DNA from: Hymenobacter gummosus
GTDB taxonomy: Bacteria; Bacteroidota; Bacteroidia; Cytophagales; Hymenobacteraceae
NCBI RefSeq assembly: GCF_003970915.1
Contig: NZ_RXOF01000009.1
Location: 204,034 to 268,033 of the forward strand
Reading direction: 5' to 3'
Length of the DNA: 64,000 nt
Within the stretch, counting starts at the first letter, position 1; every line of letters begins with the position of its first letter. Under the pieces are notes generated by a model. That model was not told where the DNA came from. It made no database searches and worked only from the letters and a program-made list of their open reading frames with translations. Positions 41,324 to 49,644 of this stretch are shown one piece after another. Both the position numbers and the translations under genes were made by a program.

Positions 41324-43204
41324 ATGCAAAGGTATACCCGCGTTCTGCGTCTGCTCGTCGTGCTGCTCGGCCTGCGCCTGCTCGCAGGCGCGGCCGATAC
41401 CGCCGCGCAGGTCACCACCTCGCCGGTAACCACGCCCAACCTGCCCGGCACCCAGGCCCCGCCGCTGCCCCCGCGCCCCCGCCTGGAAACCAAGCCCCCA
41501 AGCCCCCAAGCTCCCAGGAACCCACTCGCCATCCGCTTCGACGTGGAAGCCGCCGACCAGGCCTTGCTGCGCCGCTACCGCCCGCGGCTGGTGGCCCCCG
41601 ACACGCTGGAAGCCCTGCGCTCCGTGCGCGAGCTGCTGCTCGCCCTGCAAACCGACTCCTACCTCACCGCCTCGGCCGACGAGCTGCACTGGCGCCGTGA
41701 TACTTTGGTCGTGCGTCTGTACGTGGGCGAGCAGTTTCGCTGGGCCCAGCTGCAGCGCGGCAACGTGACCGAGGACGTGCTCAGCCGCTCGGGCTTTCGG
41801 GAGCGGCTCTACGCCGGCCAGCCCCTGCGCCCCGCCGAACTGGCCCGCCTGCAGCAAACCGTGCTCGACAACGCCGAAAACGAGGGCTACCCCTTCGCCC
41901 AGGTGCGCCTCGACTCGGTGCAGCTGCGCGGGGCCGATATTTCGGCCCGCCTGCACCTGGAGCGTGGCCCCGTGGTCATCTTCGACTCCCTGCAGATTAT
42001 CGGCAAGAGCAAGACGCGCAAGCGTTTCCTGATGAAGTACCTGCAGATTGTGCCCGGCCAGCCCTACAGCCAGCAGCGCGTCGACGACGCGGCCCGGCTG
42101 CTGCGCCTGCTGCCCTACCTGCAGCTGCGCGAGGAGCCGCAGGTGCTTTTTTCCCGCGGCCTGGCCCGGGTGTACCTGCCCATCGACGACCGTAACGCCA
42201 ACCAGTTCGACGCCATCGTGGGGGTGCTGCCCAATACCAACGTTGCGCCCGGCCAGAAGCGCGTGCAGATTACCGGCGACGTGACGCTGAACCTGCGCAA
42301 CATCGGCGGCGGGGGCAAGCAGCTGGGCGTGCAGTGGCGCAAGGTCGACGCCGCTTCCCAGGTGCTCGACGCGGGCTACCAGCACCCTAACTTCTTCGGT
42401 ACGCCCATCGACGTGGCCGGCACCTTCAACCTATTCAAGCAGAACGACGAGTTTCTGACCCTGCGCCCGCGCCTGCAGCTCAGCCACGTAAGCCCGCGCG
42501 CCGGCCGCCTGAGCGTATTTGTGGAGCAGCGCAACTCCCGCCTGCTGGCCAACGCCTCCTTCCCCACGCTCACGGTACTGCCCGCCAACGTCGACTCGCG
42601 CTACACCGCCTACGGCCTCGACCTGAACCGCTCCTCCCTCGACGACCCGCTGTTTCCGCGCCGCGGCACCCTGTTGCTGGCCACCGGCGCCATCGGCACC
42701 AAAATCATCAGCCGCAACGCCGACCTGCGGCCCGAGCTGTACGACGGCCTGCCCCTGCGCACCACCCAGACCAGCCTGAGCGCCCGGGCCGAGCACTACT
42801 TCCGCATCGGGCAGGGCGGCGTGCTGATGACGCGTCTGCGCGGTGAAGCCCTGCTCAACCAGCGCCTGTTTCTGAACGACTTGTTCCGCCTGGGCGGCCT
42901 TTCTACCCTGCGCGGCTTCAACGAGCTGCAGTTCTACGCCGCCCAGTACGGCATCGGCACCGTGGAGCTGCGGCAGTTTACCGGCCCCGAGGCCTACGTA
43001 TTCGTCTTTGCCGACCAGGCCTACCTGCGCCAGGGCCTGCCCGGGGCCCCCGGCGAGGATGCGCCCACCGGCCTGGGCGCGGGCCTGAGCTTCCGCACCG
43101 GCGCGGGCGTGTTTCAGTTCGTGTACTCCCTGGGCCGCACCAACAGCCAGCCCTTCTCCTTCAGCGCCTCCAAAGTGCACTTCGGCATCACCAGCCGGTT
43201 CTGA
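41324..43204 (+). CDS. Omp85 superfamily outer-membrane protein (BamA/TamA-like)
   Basis: 626 residues from the ATG at 41324 with a signal peptide (LLVVLLGLRLLAGAADTAAQ). After a Pro-rich linker there are two or three POTRA-like domains at about 100-270 (LRPAELARLQQTVLDNAENE, IFDSLQIIGKSKTRKRFLMK). The C-terminal half is a 16-strand surface-antigen barrel ending FSASKVHFGITSRF with terminal Phe. The sequence FPRRGTLLLATGAIGTK and LFRLGGLSTLRGFNE match the D15 barrel core; the latter is the RGF loop. It is probably a secondary assembly or export factor, not the essential BamA. Confidence 0.85.
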   Translation: MQRYTRVLRLLVVLLGLRLLAGAADTAAQVTTSPVTTPNLPGTQAPPLPPRPRLETKPPSPQAPRNPLAIRFDVEAADQALLRRYRPRLVAPDTLEALRSVRELLLALQTDSYLTASADELHWRRDTLVVRLYVGEQFRWAQLQRGNVTEDVLSRSGFRERLYAGQPLRPAELARLQQTVLDNAENEGYPFAQVRLDSVQLRGADISARLHLERGPVVIFDSLQIIGKSKTRKRFLMKYLQIVPGQPYSQQRVDDAARLLRLLPYLQLREEPQVLFSRGLARVYLPIDDRNANQFDAIVGVLPNTNVAPGQKRVQITGDVTLNLRNIGGGGKQLGVQWRKVDAASQVLDAGYQHPNFFGTPIDVAGTFNLFKQNDEFLTLRPRLQLSHVSPRAGRLSVFVEQRNSRLLANASFPTLTVLPANVDSRYTAYGLDLNRSSLDDPLFPRRGTLLLATGAIGTKIISRNADLRPELYDGLPLRTTQTSLSARAEHYFRIGQGGVLMTRLRGEALLNQRLFLNDLFRLGGLSTLRGFNELQFYAAQYGIGTVELRQFTGPEAYVFVFADQAYLRQGLPGAPGEDAPTGLGAGLSFRTGAGVFQFVYSLGRTNSQPFSFSASKVHFGITSRF

Positions 43205-43206
43205 TA

Positions 43207-43287
43207 GGGTGTGAGGGTATGGGGGTAGGCGTTTATGAGTTGTCAGAACGATAACTCATGAACGCCTACCCCCATACCCTCCTACCC
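43207..43287. repeat. octamer-period hairpin, copy 6 (best preserved)
   Basis: Left GGGTGTGA, GGGTATGG, GGGTAGGC, GTTTATGA, GTTGTC; tip AGAAC; right GATAAC, TCATGAAC, GCCTACCC, CCATACCC, TCCTACCC. Nearly full complementarity over about 38 bp. It begins 3 bases after the Omp85 stop and ends 5 bases before the stop of the next gene. Confidence 0.8.
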
Positions 43288-43291
43288 TAAA

Positions 43292-43471
43292 CTATTCCAC
43301 TACCGTCGTGGAGTTGTCCACGGCGTAGCCACTGCTGTCGGGCTCGGGGTGGGTGCTGTGCCGCGTCGTCGGCGACTCGGTGCTGATTTGGTCGGTGTCG
43401 TGGTTGTTGTTGCAGGCGGCGCTGCAGCTGAGCAGCAGGCCCGCCGCGGCAAAACGCAGCAAACGAATCAT
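43292..43471 (-). CDS. small lipoprotein, 59 aa
   Basis: MIRLLRFAAAGLLLSCSAAC with lipobox and likely lipid-modified Cys16 or Cys20, followed by a polar tail NNNHDTDQISTES and ending DNSTTVVE. GC3 usage fits the neighbours. It is too short for standard ORF cut-offs. No homologous family recalled; it resembles the small lipoproteins that Bacteroidota encode singly. The convergent hairpin on its 3' side could terminate its message. Confidence 0.6.
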   Translation of the reverse strand: MIRLLRFAAAGLLLSCSAACNNNHDTDQISTESPTTRHSTHPEPDSSGYAVDNSTTVVE

Positions 43472-43640
43472 GGCAAGGGGGGCATAGATGGTTTCTTGCG
43501 ATACGCAGGAGCGGGAATCGGGGTGCGGGGCCGGCTGGCCGAAGTAAGTGTTAAGAAATTATTGCCGCTGATAATCAGGCGGTAATGCTGGTGTTGCCGG
43601 CAAATACAAACCAAGAGCTGGCTTTTTCGAAAAAGCATAC

Positions 43641-43649
43641 TACTTTTGC
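43641..43649 (+). promoter_or_regulatory. promoter -7 box of tRNA-fMet
   Basis: TACTTTTGC, identical to the -7 box of rRNA promoter P1. TTTTTCG lies near the -33 position. The expected start, about 43656, is a few bases before the tRNA. Confidence 0.6.
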
Positions 43650-43661
43650 ATCACCAAACAG

Positions 43662-43734
<73 letters not shown>

Positions 43735-43742
43735 CCTCAGAA

Positions 43743-43783
43743 AAACGACCCGGTTGCCATTACGGCGGCCGGGTCGTTTGCTT
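43743..43783 (+). terminator. terminator after tRNA-fMet
   Basis: AAACGACCCGG pairs with CCGGGTCGTTT around 15 bases, followed by TTTGCTTTT. It lies 9 bases after the tRNA. Confidence 0.75.
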
Positions 43784-43903
43784 TTGGCCCGAGCCACTGC
43801 CGGGCTCCGAGTCGGGCGGGTCGGTTTTCTTTGCATTCCCGTTGGGCTGGGCTGCCAGACCGACCAAGCTCCTCCATTCCCGTACAACCCCCATTCCCAC
43901 CCC

Positions 43904-45331
43904 ATGATTGCCACCGAATCCATGACTGCCGCATCCCGGATTGAACACGATTTCCTGGGCGAGCGGGCCATTCCGGCCGAAGCCTACTATGGCATTCAGA
44001 CGCTGCGCGCCCTCGAAAACTTCCACATCACCGGTATTCCGCTCAAGGCCGAGCCGCTGTTCGTGCAGGCGCTGGCTTTCGTGAAGAAAGGTGCCGCCCT
44101 GGCCAACCGCGACCTGGGCGTGCTCGACCCCAAGCTGGCCGGCTACATCGCCCAGGCCTGCGACCGGGTGATGACCGGCGAGCTGGACGACCAGTTTCTG
44201 ACCGATATGATTCAGGGCGGGGCCGGCACCTCGGTCAACATGAACGCCAACGAGGTCATTGCCAACGTGGCCCTGGAACTGATGGGCAAGCAGAAAGGCC
44301 AGTACGAGTTCTGCCACCCCAACAACCACGTCAACTGCTCGCAGAGCACCAACGACGCCTACCCCACGGCCTTCCGCATCGCGCTGAACAACAAGCTGCA
44401 GAGCTACCGCGACGCCCTGGCCCTGCTGGCCGACGCCTTTGCCGCCAAGGGCGAGGAATTTCGCAACGTGCTGAAAATGGGCCGCACCCAGCTGCAGGAC
44501 GCGGTGCCCATGAGCATGGGCGATGAGTTCAAGGCCTTTGCCACCAACCTGCGCGAGGAGCTGCTGCGCATCGACGACTCGCGCCGCCTCATCAGCGAAA
44601 TCAACATGGGCGCCACCGCCATCGGCACGCGGGTGAATGCGCCGGAGGGTTACGCCGAGCTAGTAACCGAGCACCTGCGCGACATCACCGGCCTGGAGCT
44701 GGTGCTGGCCGGCGACCTGATCGAGGCTACCTACGACACCGGGGCCTACGTGCAGCTCTCGGGCGTGCTGAAGCGCACGGCGGTGAAGCTGTCCAAGATC
44801 TGCAACGACCTGCGCCTGCTCTCCTCGGGCCCGCGCACCGGCATCAACGAAATCAACCTGCCGCCGCTGCAGCCCGGCTCCAGCATCATGCCCGGCAAGG
44901 TGAATCCGGTCATTCCGGAGGTGGTCAACCAGACGGCTTTCTACGTCATTGGCGCCGACCTGACGGTGACCATGGCCGCCGAGGCCGGGCAGCTGCAGCT
45001 GAACGTGATGGAGCCGGTTATCAGCTTCGCCTTGTTTACCAGCATCAGCTACATGACCAACGCCTGCCACACCCTGCGCGAAAAGTGCGTGGTGGGCATC
45101 ACCGCCAATGCCCGGCACGCCGAAGACCTGGTGCGCAACAGCGTGGGCATCGTCACCCAGCTCAACCCGGTGCTGGGCTACGAAACCTCGGCCGAAATTG
45201 CCAGGGAGGCGCTGAAAACCGGCAAATCGGTGTACCAGATTGCAGTGGTGGAGCGGCAGCTGCTGAGCCAGGCCAAGTGGGACGAAATCTTCACTTTCGA
45301 AAACCTCATCCGCCCGCACTTCATCCAGTAA
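43904..45331 (+). CDS. aspA: aspartate ammonia-lyase
   Basis: 476 residues from the ATG at 43904 (a second ATG at 43922 is possible). Deaminates L-aspartate to fumarate. Seen are RIEHDFLGERAIPAEAYYGI, GGAGTSVNMNANEVIANVAL, SQSTNDAYPTAFRIA, GRTQLQDAVPMSMGDEF and the lyase signature [19 protein letters not shown]. The VIPEVVNQ segment after the signature is aspartase-type, whereas the fumarase at 11541-12944 has TQSEA. The transcript probably ends at the terminator at 45386-45417. Confidence 0.93.
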   Translation: MIATESMTAASRIEHDFLGERAIPAEAYYGIQTLRALENFHITGIPLKAEPLFVQALAFVKKGAALANRDLGVLDPKLAGYIAQACDRVMTGELDDQFLTDMIQGGAGTSVNMNANEVIANVALELMGKQKGQYEFCHPNNHVNCSQSTNDAYPTAFRIALNNKLQSYRDALALLADAFAAKGEEFRNVLKMGRTQLQDAVPMSMGDEFKAFATNLREELLRIDDSRRLISEINMGATAIGTRVNAPEGYAELVTEHLRDITGLELVLAGDLIEATYDTGAYVQLSGVLKRTAVKLSKICNDLRLLSSGPRTGINEINLPPLQPGSSIMPGKVNPVIPEVVNQTAFYVIGADLTVTMAAEAGQLQLNVMEPVISFALFTSISYMTNACHTLREKCVVGITANARHAEDLVRNSVGIVTQLNPVLGYETSAEIAREALKTGKSVYQIAVVERQLLSQAKWDEIFTFENLIRPHFIQ

Positions 45332-45385
45332 GCATTCAGGCAACGGTCGTTCTGCGCTACGCTCTGAATGACCTGCTTTCCCGAC

Positions 45386-45417
45386 AAGCCCGGCGGATTA
45401 TATCCGTCGGGCTTTTT
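45386..45417 (+). terminator. intrinsic terminator of aspA
   Basis: AGCCCGGCGGA pairs with TCCGTCGGGCT (one G-U) around TTATA, then TTTTT. It is 55 bases after the aspA stop. Confidence 0.8.
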
Positions 45418-45876
45418 GGTGGGCTGGCGGTAGCCAAACGGCGCAAATAATGCCCGGGTAATAGAGCCGGCTCAAAGAGGGGCCGATGATTCCCAATAAG
45501 AAACTGTTAAAAGTTAATTCTGAACGGTTTAGGACGTAACTTTGCACTCGGTTTAGAATGGCGAATCAGTCTACTGGCCGATTACCCGGTTCGGGCGCTT
45601 CTTTCGCCGCGGCCGACGACGGGTATTGGTCGGGGCCGCCGCCTTTTCAACCCCCTAAGCAACCAATGGGCGGGCTACCGTCTCGTTGGACATATCACCG
45701 CCCTGCTTCCCCGCCCGCCCAAGCCATTCCCGGTTTGCCTGAAAGAAATGACTTCAAATTATATGGCTGTTAATCAGGGCGTTGTTGCTAGGCAGGGCGG
45801 TGGTGGTGACTTCTGGTCAAAGTATTTGTTGCTCAGCATCGTCGTCCCGAATGGTGTCGACCGTGAGAAGCGTGTT
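45418..45876. other. long leader upstream of the DUF5686 gene
   Basis: A -7 box TAACTTTGC at 45537-45545 predicts a 5' leader of about 325 bases, unusually long. It contains two short open frames, one starting at 45558, that do not look like real proteins. No clear riboswitch-like fold was found by eye. Confidence 0.45.
45537..45545 (+). promoter_or_regulatory. promoter -7 box for the DUF5686 gene
   Basis: TAACTTTGC, an exact TAnnTTTGC match in the spacer after the aspA terminator. Confidence 0.55.
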
Positions 45877-48399
45877 ATGAAGTACGCATATGCGTGGCTG
45901 GGGCTATTGTTGCTGCTCGTGGGGCAGCCGGCGCTGGCGCAGAAAATTGTATTTTCCGGGCAAGTAACTGAAGCCGCCAACGGGCAGCCGGTGCCGTTTG
46001 CCTCCATCTACGTGAAGGGCACCACGCTCGGCACCACCGCCGACGACGAGGGCCGCTACCAGCTGACGCTCAATCAGCCGGTAGACTCGCTCACGGCTTC
46101 GGCCGTGGGCTTCCGGCCCAAAAGCCGCAAGGTGAGCCGGACGTTGGAAAAGCAGACGGTAAACTTCCCGCTGCCTTCGGCGGCCCAGCAGCTGGGCGAG
46201 GTGGTGATTCGCTCCACCGAAAACCCGGCCTACGCCATTCTGCGCAAGGTGCAGCAGCACAAAAAGCAGAACGACAAGGGCCGGCTCGACGCCTTCGAGT
46301 TCGACAGCTACAACCGCATCGAGGTGTCGTTGTCGGACATTACCGACCGGCTGGCCCGGCGCAAGGTGATTCGCGACATGGCTTCGGTGGCTTCGTCGGT
46401 GGGGGAGATGGAGCGTAATGCTTCGGGCAAACCCACCGTGCCGCTGTTTGCCTCGGAAGTCATTTCGCGCTACTACGTGCGGCACCGGCCCAACCGCGAG
46501 CGGGAGGAAATCAAGCACAGCAAGCTGCACGGCGTGACGCCGCGCGACGGTACGCTGCTTTCGCAGGTGCTGGGCTCGTCGTTTCAGGACTACGACTTCT
46601 ACCCCAACTGGCAGGTGGTGATGGGCAAGGACTTCATCTCGCCCATTGCCGACGGCTGGCGCATTACCTACGACTACGACCTGGAGGACACGGTGCAGAT
46701 CGGCGCCAACAAGTGTTACCAGCTGAAGGTGTTTCCGCGCCGGGCCCAGGATCTGGCCTTTACCGGCCGCATCTGGATTACCACCGACTCCTACGCCCTG
46801 CGCCGCGTGGACCTGGAAGTGGACCCCAAGGCCAACATCAACTTCGTGGACCAGATTCGGGTGTACCAGGACCTGACGCCGTCGTCGGCTGGGCCCTGGC
46901 TGCCGCAGCGCACCCGCGTGGTGGTGGGCATGAAGCCGACCAAGAACCAGACCGGCCTGCTGGTGCGCTTCAACACCATCAACTCGGGCTTCCAGGCCGG
47001 ACAGCCGCGGGAGCTGCCGTTCTACGACCAGCCCTTTGCCTCGGCCCCGAACGCGCTGAAAACGCCCGCCGGCTTCTGGGAGCAGAACCGCCCCGACACG
47101 CTCACGGCCCAGGAAGCCCGCACCCTCACCGTGCTCGACTCGGTGGGCAAGCTGCCCTCGGTGCGCACCTTCTTGGAAGTGGCCGACCTGGTGGTGAACG
47201 GCTACGAGGAGCTGGGGCCGCGCGGCCGCTTCGAGCTGGGGCCGATTCTGAGCACCTACACCTGGAACAACGTGGAGGGCCACCGCCTGCGCCTGGGCTT
47301 CCGCAGCACCCCGGAGCTGAGCCCCGACTGGCTGCTGAAGGGCTACGCCGCCTACGGCACCCGCGACGGGGAATTCAAGTACGGCTTGTCGGTGGACCGC
47401 ATTCTGAACCGGCCTAACTGGACGGTGTTCAGCGCCAAGTACAGCCACGACATCGATCTGGTGGCTTTGCTCGACAACGACCTGGCCCTGGAAAGCCCGC
47501 TGTTTGAGGCCGCCGCCCGCTTCGGCAACGTGAAGCCCGGCCTGCCCCTGTGGCGCGACCTGACCGCGGTGACGGCGCAGTCGGACCTGTTCCACAACTT
47601 CACCCAGAAGCTCACGCTGCGCCACCAGCGCTTCGACCCGCTCTACAACTTCGCCTATTACACCACCGCCAACCACGAGCCCGGCGCCCCCACGGCCCAG
47701 AACTTCAACCTCTCGGAGGTGATTCTGGAGTCGCGCTACGCCCCGGGCGAGGTGCTGATTCAGAACCAGAACCGGCGCTACGCGGTGGGCACCATGAAAT
47801 GGCCGGTGTTTACGCTCAAGTACACCCTGGGCCTGCCGGGCGTGCTGGGCAGCGACTTTAAGTACCAGAAGTTCAACTTCTCGATGGAGCAGAGCGTGCA
47901 GCTGGGCCAGCTCGGCCGCACCGAGTACATCCTGGAGGCGGGCTACATTCCGAGCACGGTGCCCTACCCGGTGCTGAAAAACCACCTCGGCAACGAGTCG
48001 CCCATCTACACCTCCAGCGCCTACAACCTGATGCGCTACTCCGAGTTTGTGAGCGACCGGTACGCTTCGCTGCACGCCGAGCACTACTTCGAAGGCCTGT
48101 TTATCAACGCGGTGCCGCTGCTCAAGAAGCTCGACTGGCGCCTGCTGGCCTCGGGCAACGTGCTGTACGGCGGCGTGAGCCAGGCCAATCGGGACGCCAC
48201 TCCAGCTTTCGAGCCCGACGGCACCCCGCGCCCCACGTTCCGCTCGCTCACGCCGAGCACGCCCTACGTGGAGCTGGGCTACGGAGTAGAGAACATCTTC
48301 AAGTTTATCCGCGTCGACTTCCTGCACCGGCTCACCTACCGCGACCTGCCAAACGTGAAGACCTTCGGGGTGAAAGTCTGCGCCCAGTTTAAGCTGTAA
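45877..48399 (+). CDS. DUF5686 family outer-membrane protein with carboxypeptidase-like regulatory domain
   Basis: 840 residues from the ATG at 45877, chosen because it begins a signal peptide (MKYAYAWLGLLLLLVGQPAL). Residues 25-105 are a carboxypeptidase-regulatory-like domain (KIVFSGQVTEAANGQPVPFA, DSLTASAVGFRPKSRKVSR). The remainder, about 115-840, matches DUF5686: AYAILRKVQQHKKQND, FYPNWQVVMGKDFISPIADG, and a long run of C-terminal beta strands ending FGVKVCAQFKL. It is likely a large outer-membrane barrel of unknown function. Confidence 0.85.
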   Translation: MKYAYAWLGLLLLLVGQPALAQKIVFSGQVTEAANGQPVPFASIYVKGTTLGTTADDEGRYQLTLNQPVDSLTASAVGFRPKSRKVSRTLEKQTVNFPLPSAAQQLGEVVIRSTENPAYAILRKVQQHKKQNDKGRLDAFEFDSYNRIEVSLSDITDRLARRKVIRDMASVASSVGEMERNASGKPTVPLFASEVISRYYVRHRPNREREEIKHSKLHGVTPRDGTLLSQVLGSSFQDYDFYPNWQVVMGKDFISPIADGWRITYDYDLEDTVQIGANKCYQLKVFPRRAQDLAFTGRIWITTDSYALRRVDLEVDPKANINFVDQIRVYQDLTPSSAGPWLPQRTRVVVGMKPTKNQTGLLVRFNTINSGFQAGQPRELPFYDQPFASAPNALKTPAGFWEQNRPDTLTAQEARTLTVLDSVGKLPSVRTFLEVADLVVNGYEELGPRGRFELGPILSTYTWNNVEGHRLRLGFRSTPELSPDWLLKGYAAYGTRDGEFKYGLSVDRILNRPNWTVFSAKYSHDIDLVALLDNDLALESPLFEAAARFGNVKPGLPLWRDLTAVTAQSDLFHNFTQKLTLRHQRFDPLYNFAYYTTANHEPGAPTAQNFNLSEVILESRYAPGEVLIQNQNRRYAVGTMKWPVFTLKYTLGLPGVLGSDFKYQKFNFSMEQSVQLGQLGRTEYILEAGYIPSTVPYPVLKNHLGNESPIYTSSAYNLMRYSEFVSDRYASLHAEHYFEGLFINAVPLLKKLDWRLLASGNVLYGGVSQANRDATPAFEPDGTPRPTFRSLTPSTPYVELGYGVENIFKFIRVDFLHRLTYRDLPNVKTFGVKVCAQFKL

Positions 48400-48531
48400 G
48401 CACGGACTGCCGGCCACCTTTTCAGCGGCCAGGCTCAACCCGAGCGGCGGCTGAACGTTAACAGAAGCCGCAACTACCTACCGCGCCGCGGCCGCCTCAT
48501 CGGGTGCCGCGGCGCGCTACTGTTTGGGCGT

Positions 48532-49368
48532 ATGGCAGTTCTGGCATCCTTGTGGTCGGCGCTGCGGCGGCACTGGTCGTACTACCTCACCGAAGCCGCC
48601 GGCGTGGCCGCTTTCCTGGCGTTTATCAGCGTGAGCAGCGTGCTCATTCACCACCCCGACCTGCCACTGCGGGGCTGGCTGGGCGAAACCGAGTGGCTGC
48701 GCCGGGCGGTGCTGGCCGGAGTGGTCGTTCTGGTCGTGGCGGCCATCACCTACAGCCCCTGGGGCCAACGCTCCGGCGCCCACATCAACCCGGCCGTGAC
48801 GCTGGCTTTCTGGCACCTGGGCAGCCTGCGCACCGCCGATGCCTTCTGGTACGTGCTGGCCCAGTGCACCGGGGGCGTGGCCGCCGGGCTGGGTCTGAGC
48901 TGGGTTCTGCGCCGCTGGTACGCCCACCCCGACGTGAACTTCAACCTCACCGAGCCCGGCCCGGCCGGCGTGGCCGTGGCCCTGCTGGCCGAGGTGGTCA
49001 TTTCGGGCCTGCTGATGTGGCTGCTGCTTTACGCCCTGCACTCCGAGCGGCTGCGCAGCCGCTCGGGGTGGCTGGTGGCGGCGCTGCTGGCCGTGTACGT
49101 GGTAGTGGAAGCCCCGCTGTCGGGCATGAGCCTGAACCCGGCGCGCAGCCTGGGCGCGGCCGTGGGCGCCGGCCGCTTCGAGCACCTGTGGATATACTGG
49201 CTGGCCCCGATTCCGGCCATGTGGCTGGCGGCGGTGCTGTTTCAGCGCCTGCACCAGGGCGCCCCGCTCGAATGCGCCGTGCTGGCCGGCTGCGCCACCC
49301 GCTCCGAGCACGGGCCCTACGCCACCGAGCCACCGCAGTTTCCCAACCCCGAGGGTGACCAGGAGTAG
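48532..49368 (+). CDS. aquaporin/glycerol facilitator family (MIP) channel
   Basis: 278 residues, six predicted helices. Both pore-lining NPA motifs are intact: GAHINPAVT at 83-90 and GMSLNPARS at 198-206. The residue after the second NPA is Arg205, the selectivity-filter Arg. The N-terminal and C-terminal extensions are longer than in AqpZ. Water or small neutral solute transport is expected; the specificity class is not clear. A loose TACTGTTTG element lies 8 bases before the ATG. Confidence 0.88.
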   Translation: MAVLASLWSALRRHWSYYLTEAAGVAAFLAFISVSSVLIHHPDLPLRGWLGETEWLRRAVLAGVVVLVVAAITYSPWGQRSGAHINPAVTLAFWHLGSLRTADAFWYVLAQCTGGVAAGLGLSWVLRRWYAHPDVNFNLTEPGPAGVAVALLAEVVISGLLMWLLLYALHSERLRSRSGWLVAALLAVYVVVEAPLSGMSLNPARSLGAAVGAGRFEHLWIYWLAPIPAMWLAAVLFQRLHQGAPLECAVLAGCATRSEHGPYATEPPQFPNPEGDQE

Positions 49369-49374
49369 CGGCGG

Positions 49375-49549
49375 AGTAACTGGCATGCTACCCAGCTGCG
49401 GCTCATCTGCGCCGTAGCGCGAAGCTCTGCTTCGCGTATCCTGAACGACCATCGTTGTTTATCAGTCAACGACAAACGTGTGGGATACGCGAAGCGGAGC
49501 TTCGCGCTACGTACAGCCGCAATAGACGCGCAGTAACTGGCATGCTACC
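49375..49549. repeat. GCGCGAAG inverted element between 18-bp direct repeats
   Basis: AGTAACTGGCATGCTACC occurs at 49375-49392 and again at 49532-49549. Between them, GTAGCGCGAAGCTCTGCTTC with GCGTATCC at 49414-49441 is mirrored by GGATACGCGAAGCGGAGCTT with CGCGCTACG up to 49511. Confidence 0.65.
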
Positions 49550-49644
49550 AACCTTTTTTGGCGGCAGTGGGTATGGTTTAGTACTTGTTCTGCCCGGGCT
49601 ATTTGACGAACCCGGTGCTTTCCACTACCACAACCATCACCCCA

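Noticed and set aside
45558-45773. 71-residue frame just after a promoter box
   Set aside because: Pro/Gly-rich, no domain or signal, not in frame with the following gene; treated as part of the leader.
45904-48438. 844-residue open frame on the minus strand
   Set aside because: It is the mirror of the DUF5686 gene. GC-rich third positions leave long stop-free antisense frames; its translation is low-complexity Val/Gly/His/Gln and has no domain.
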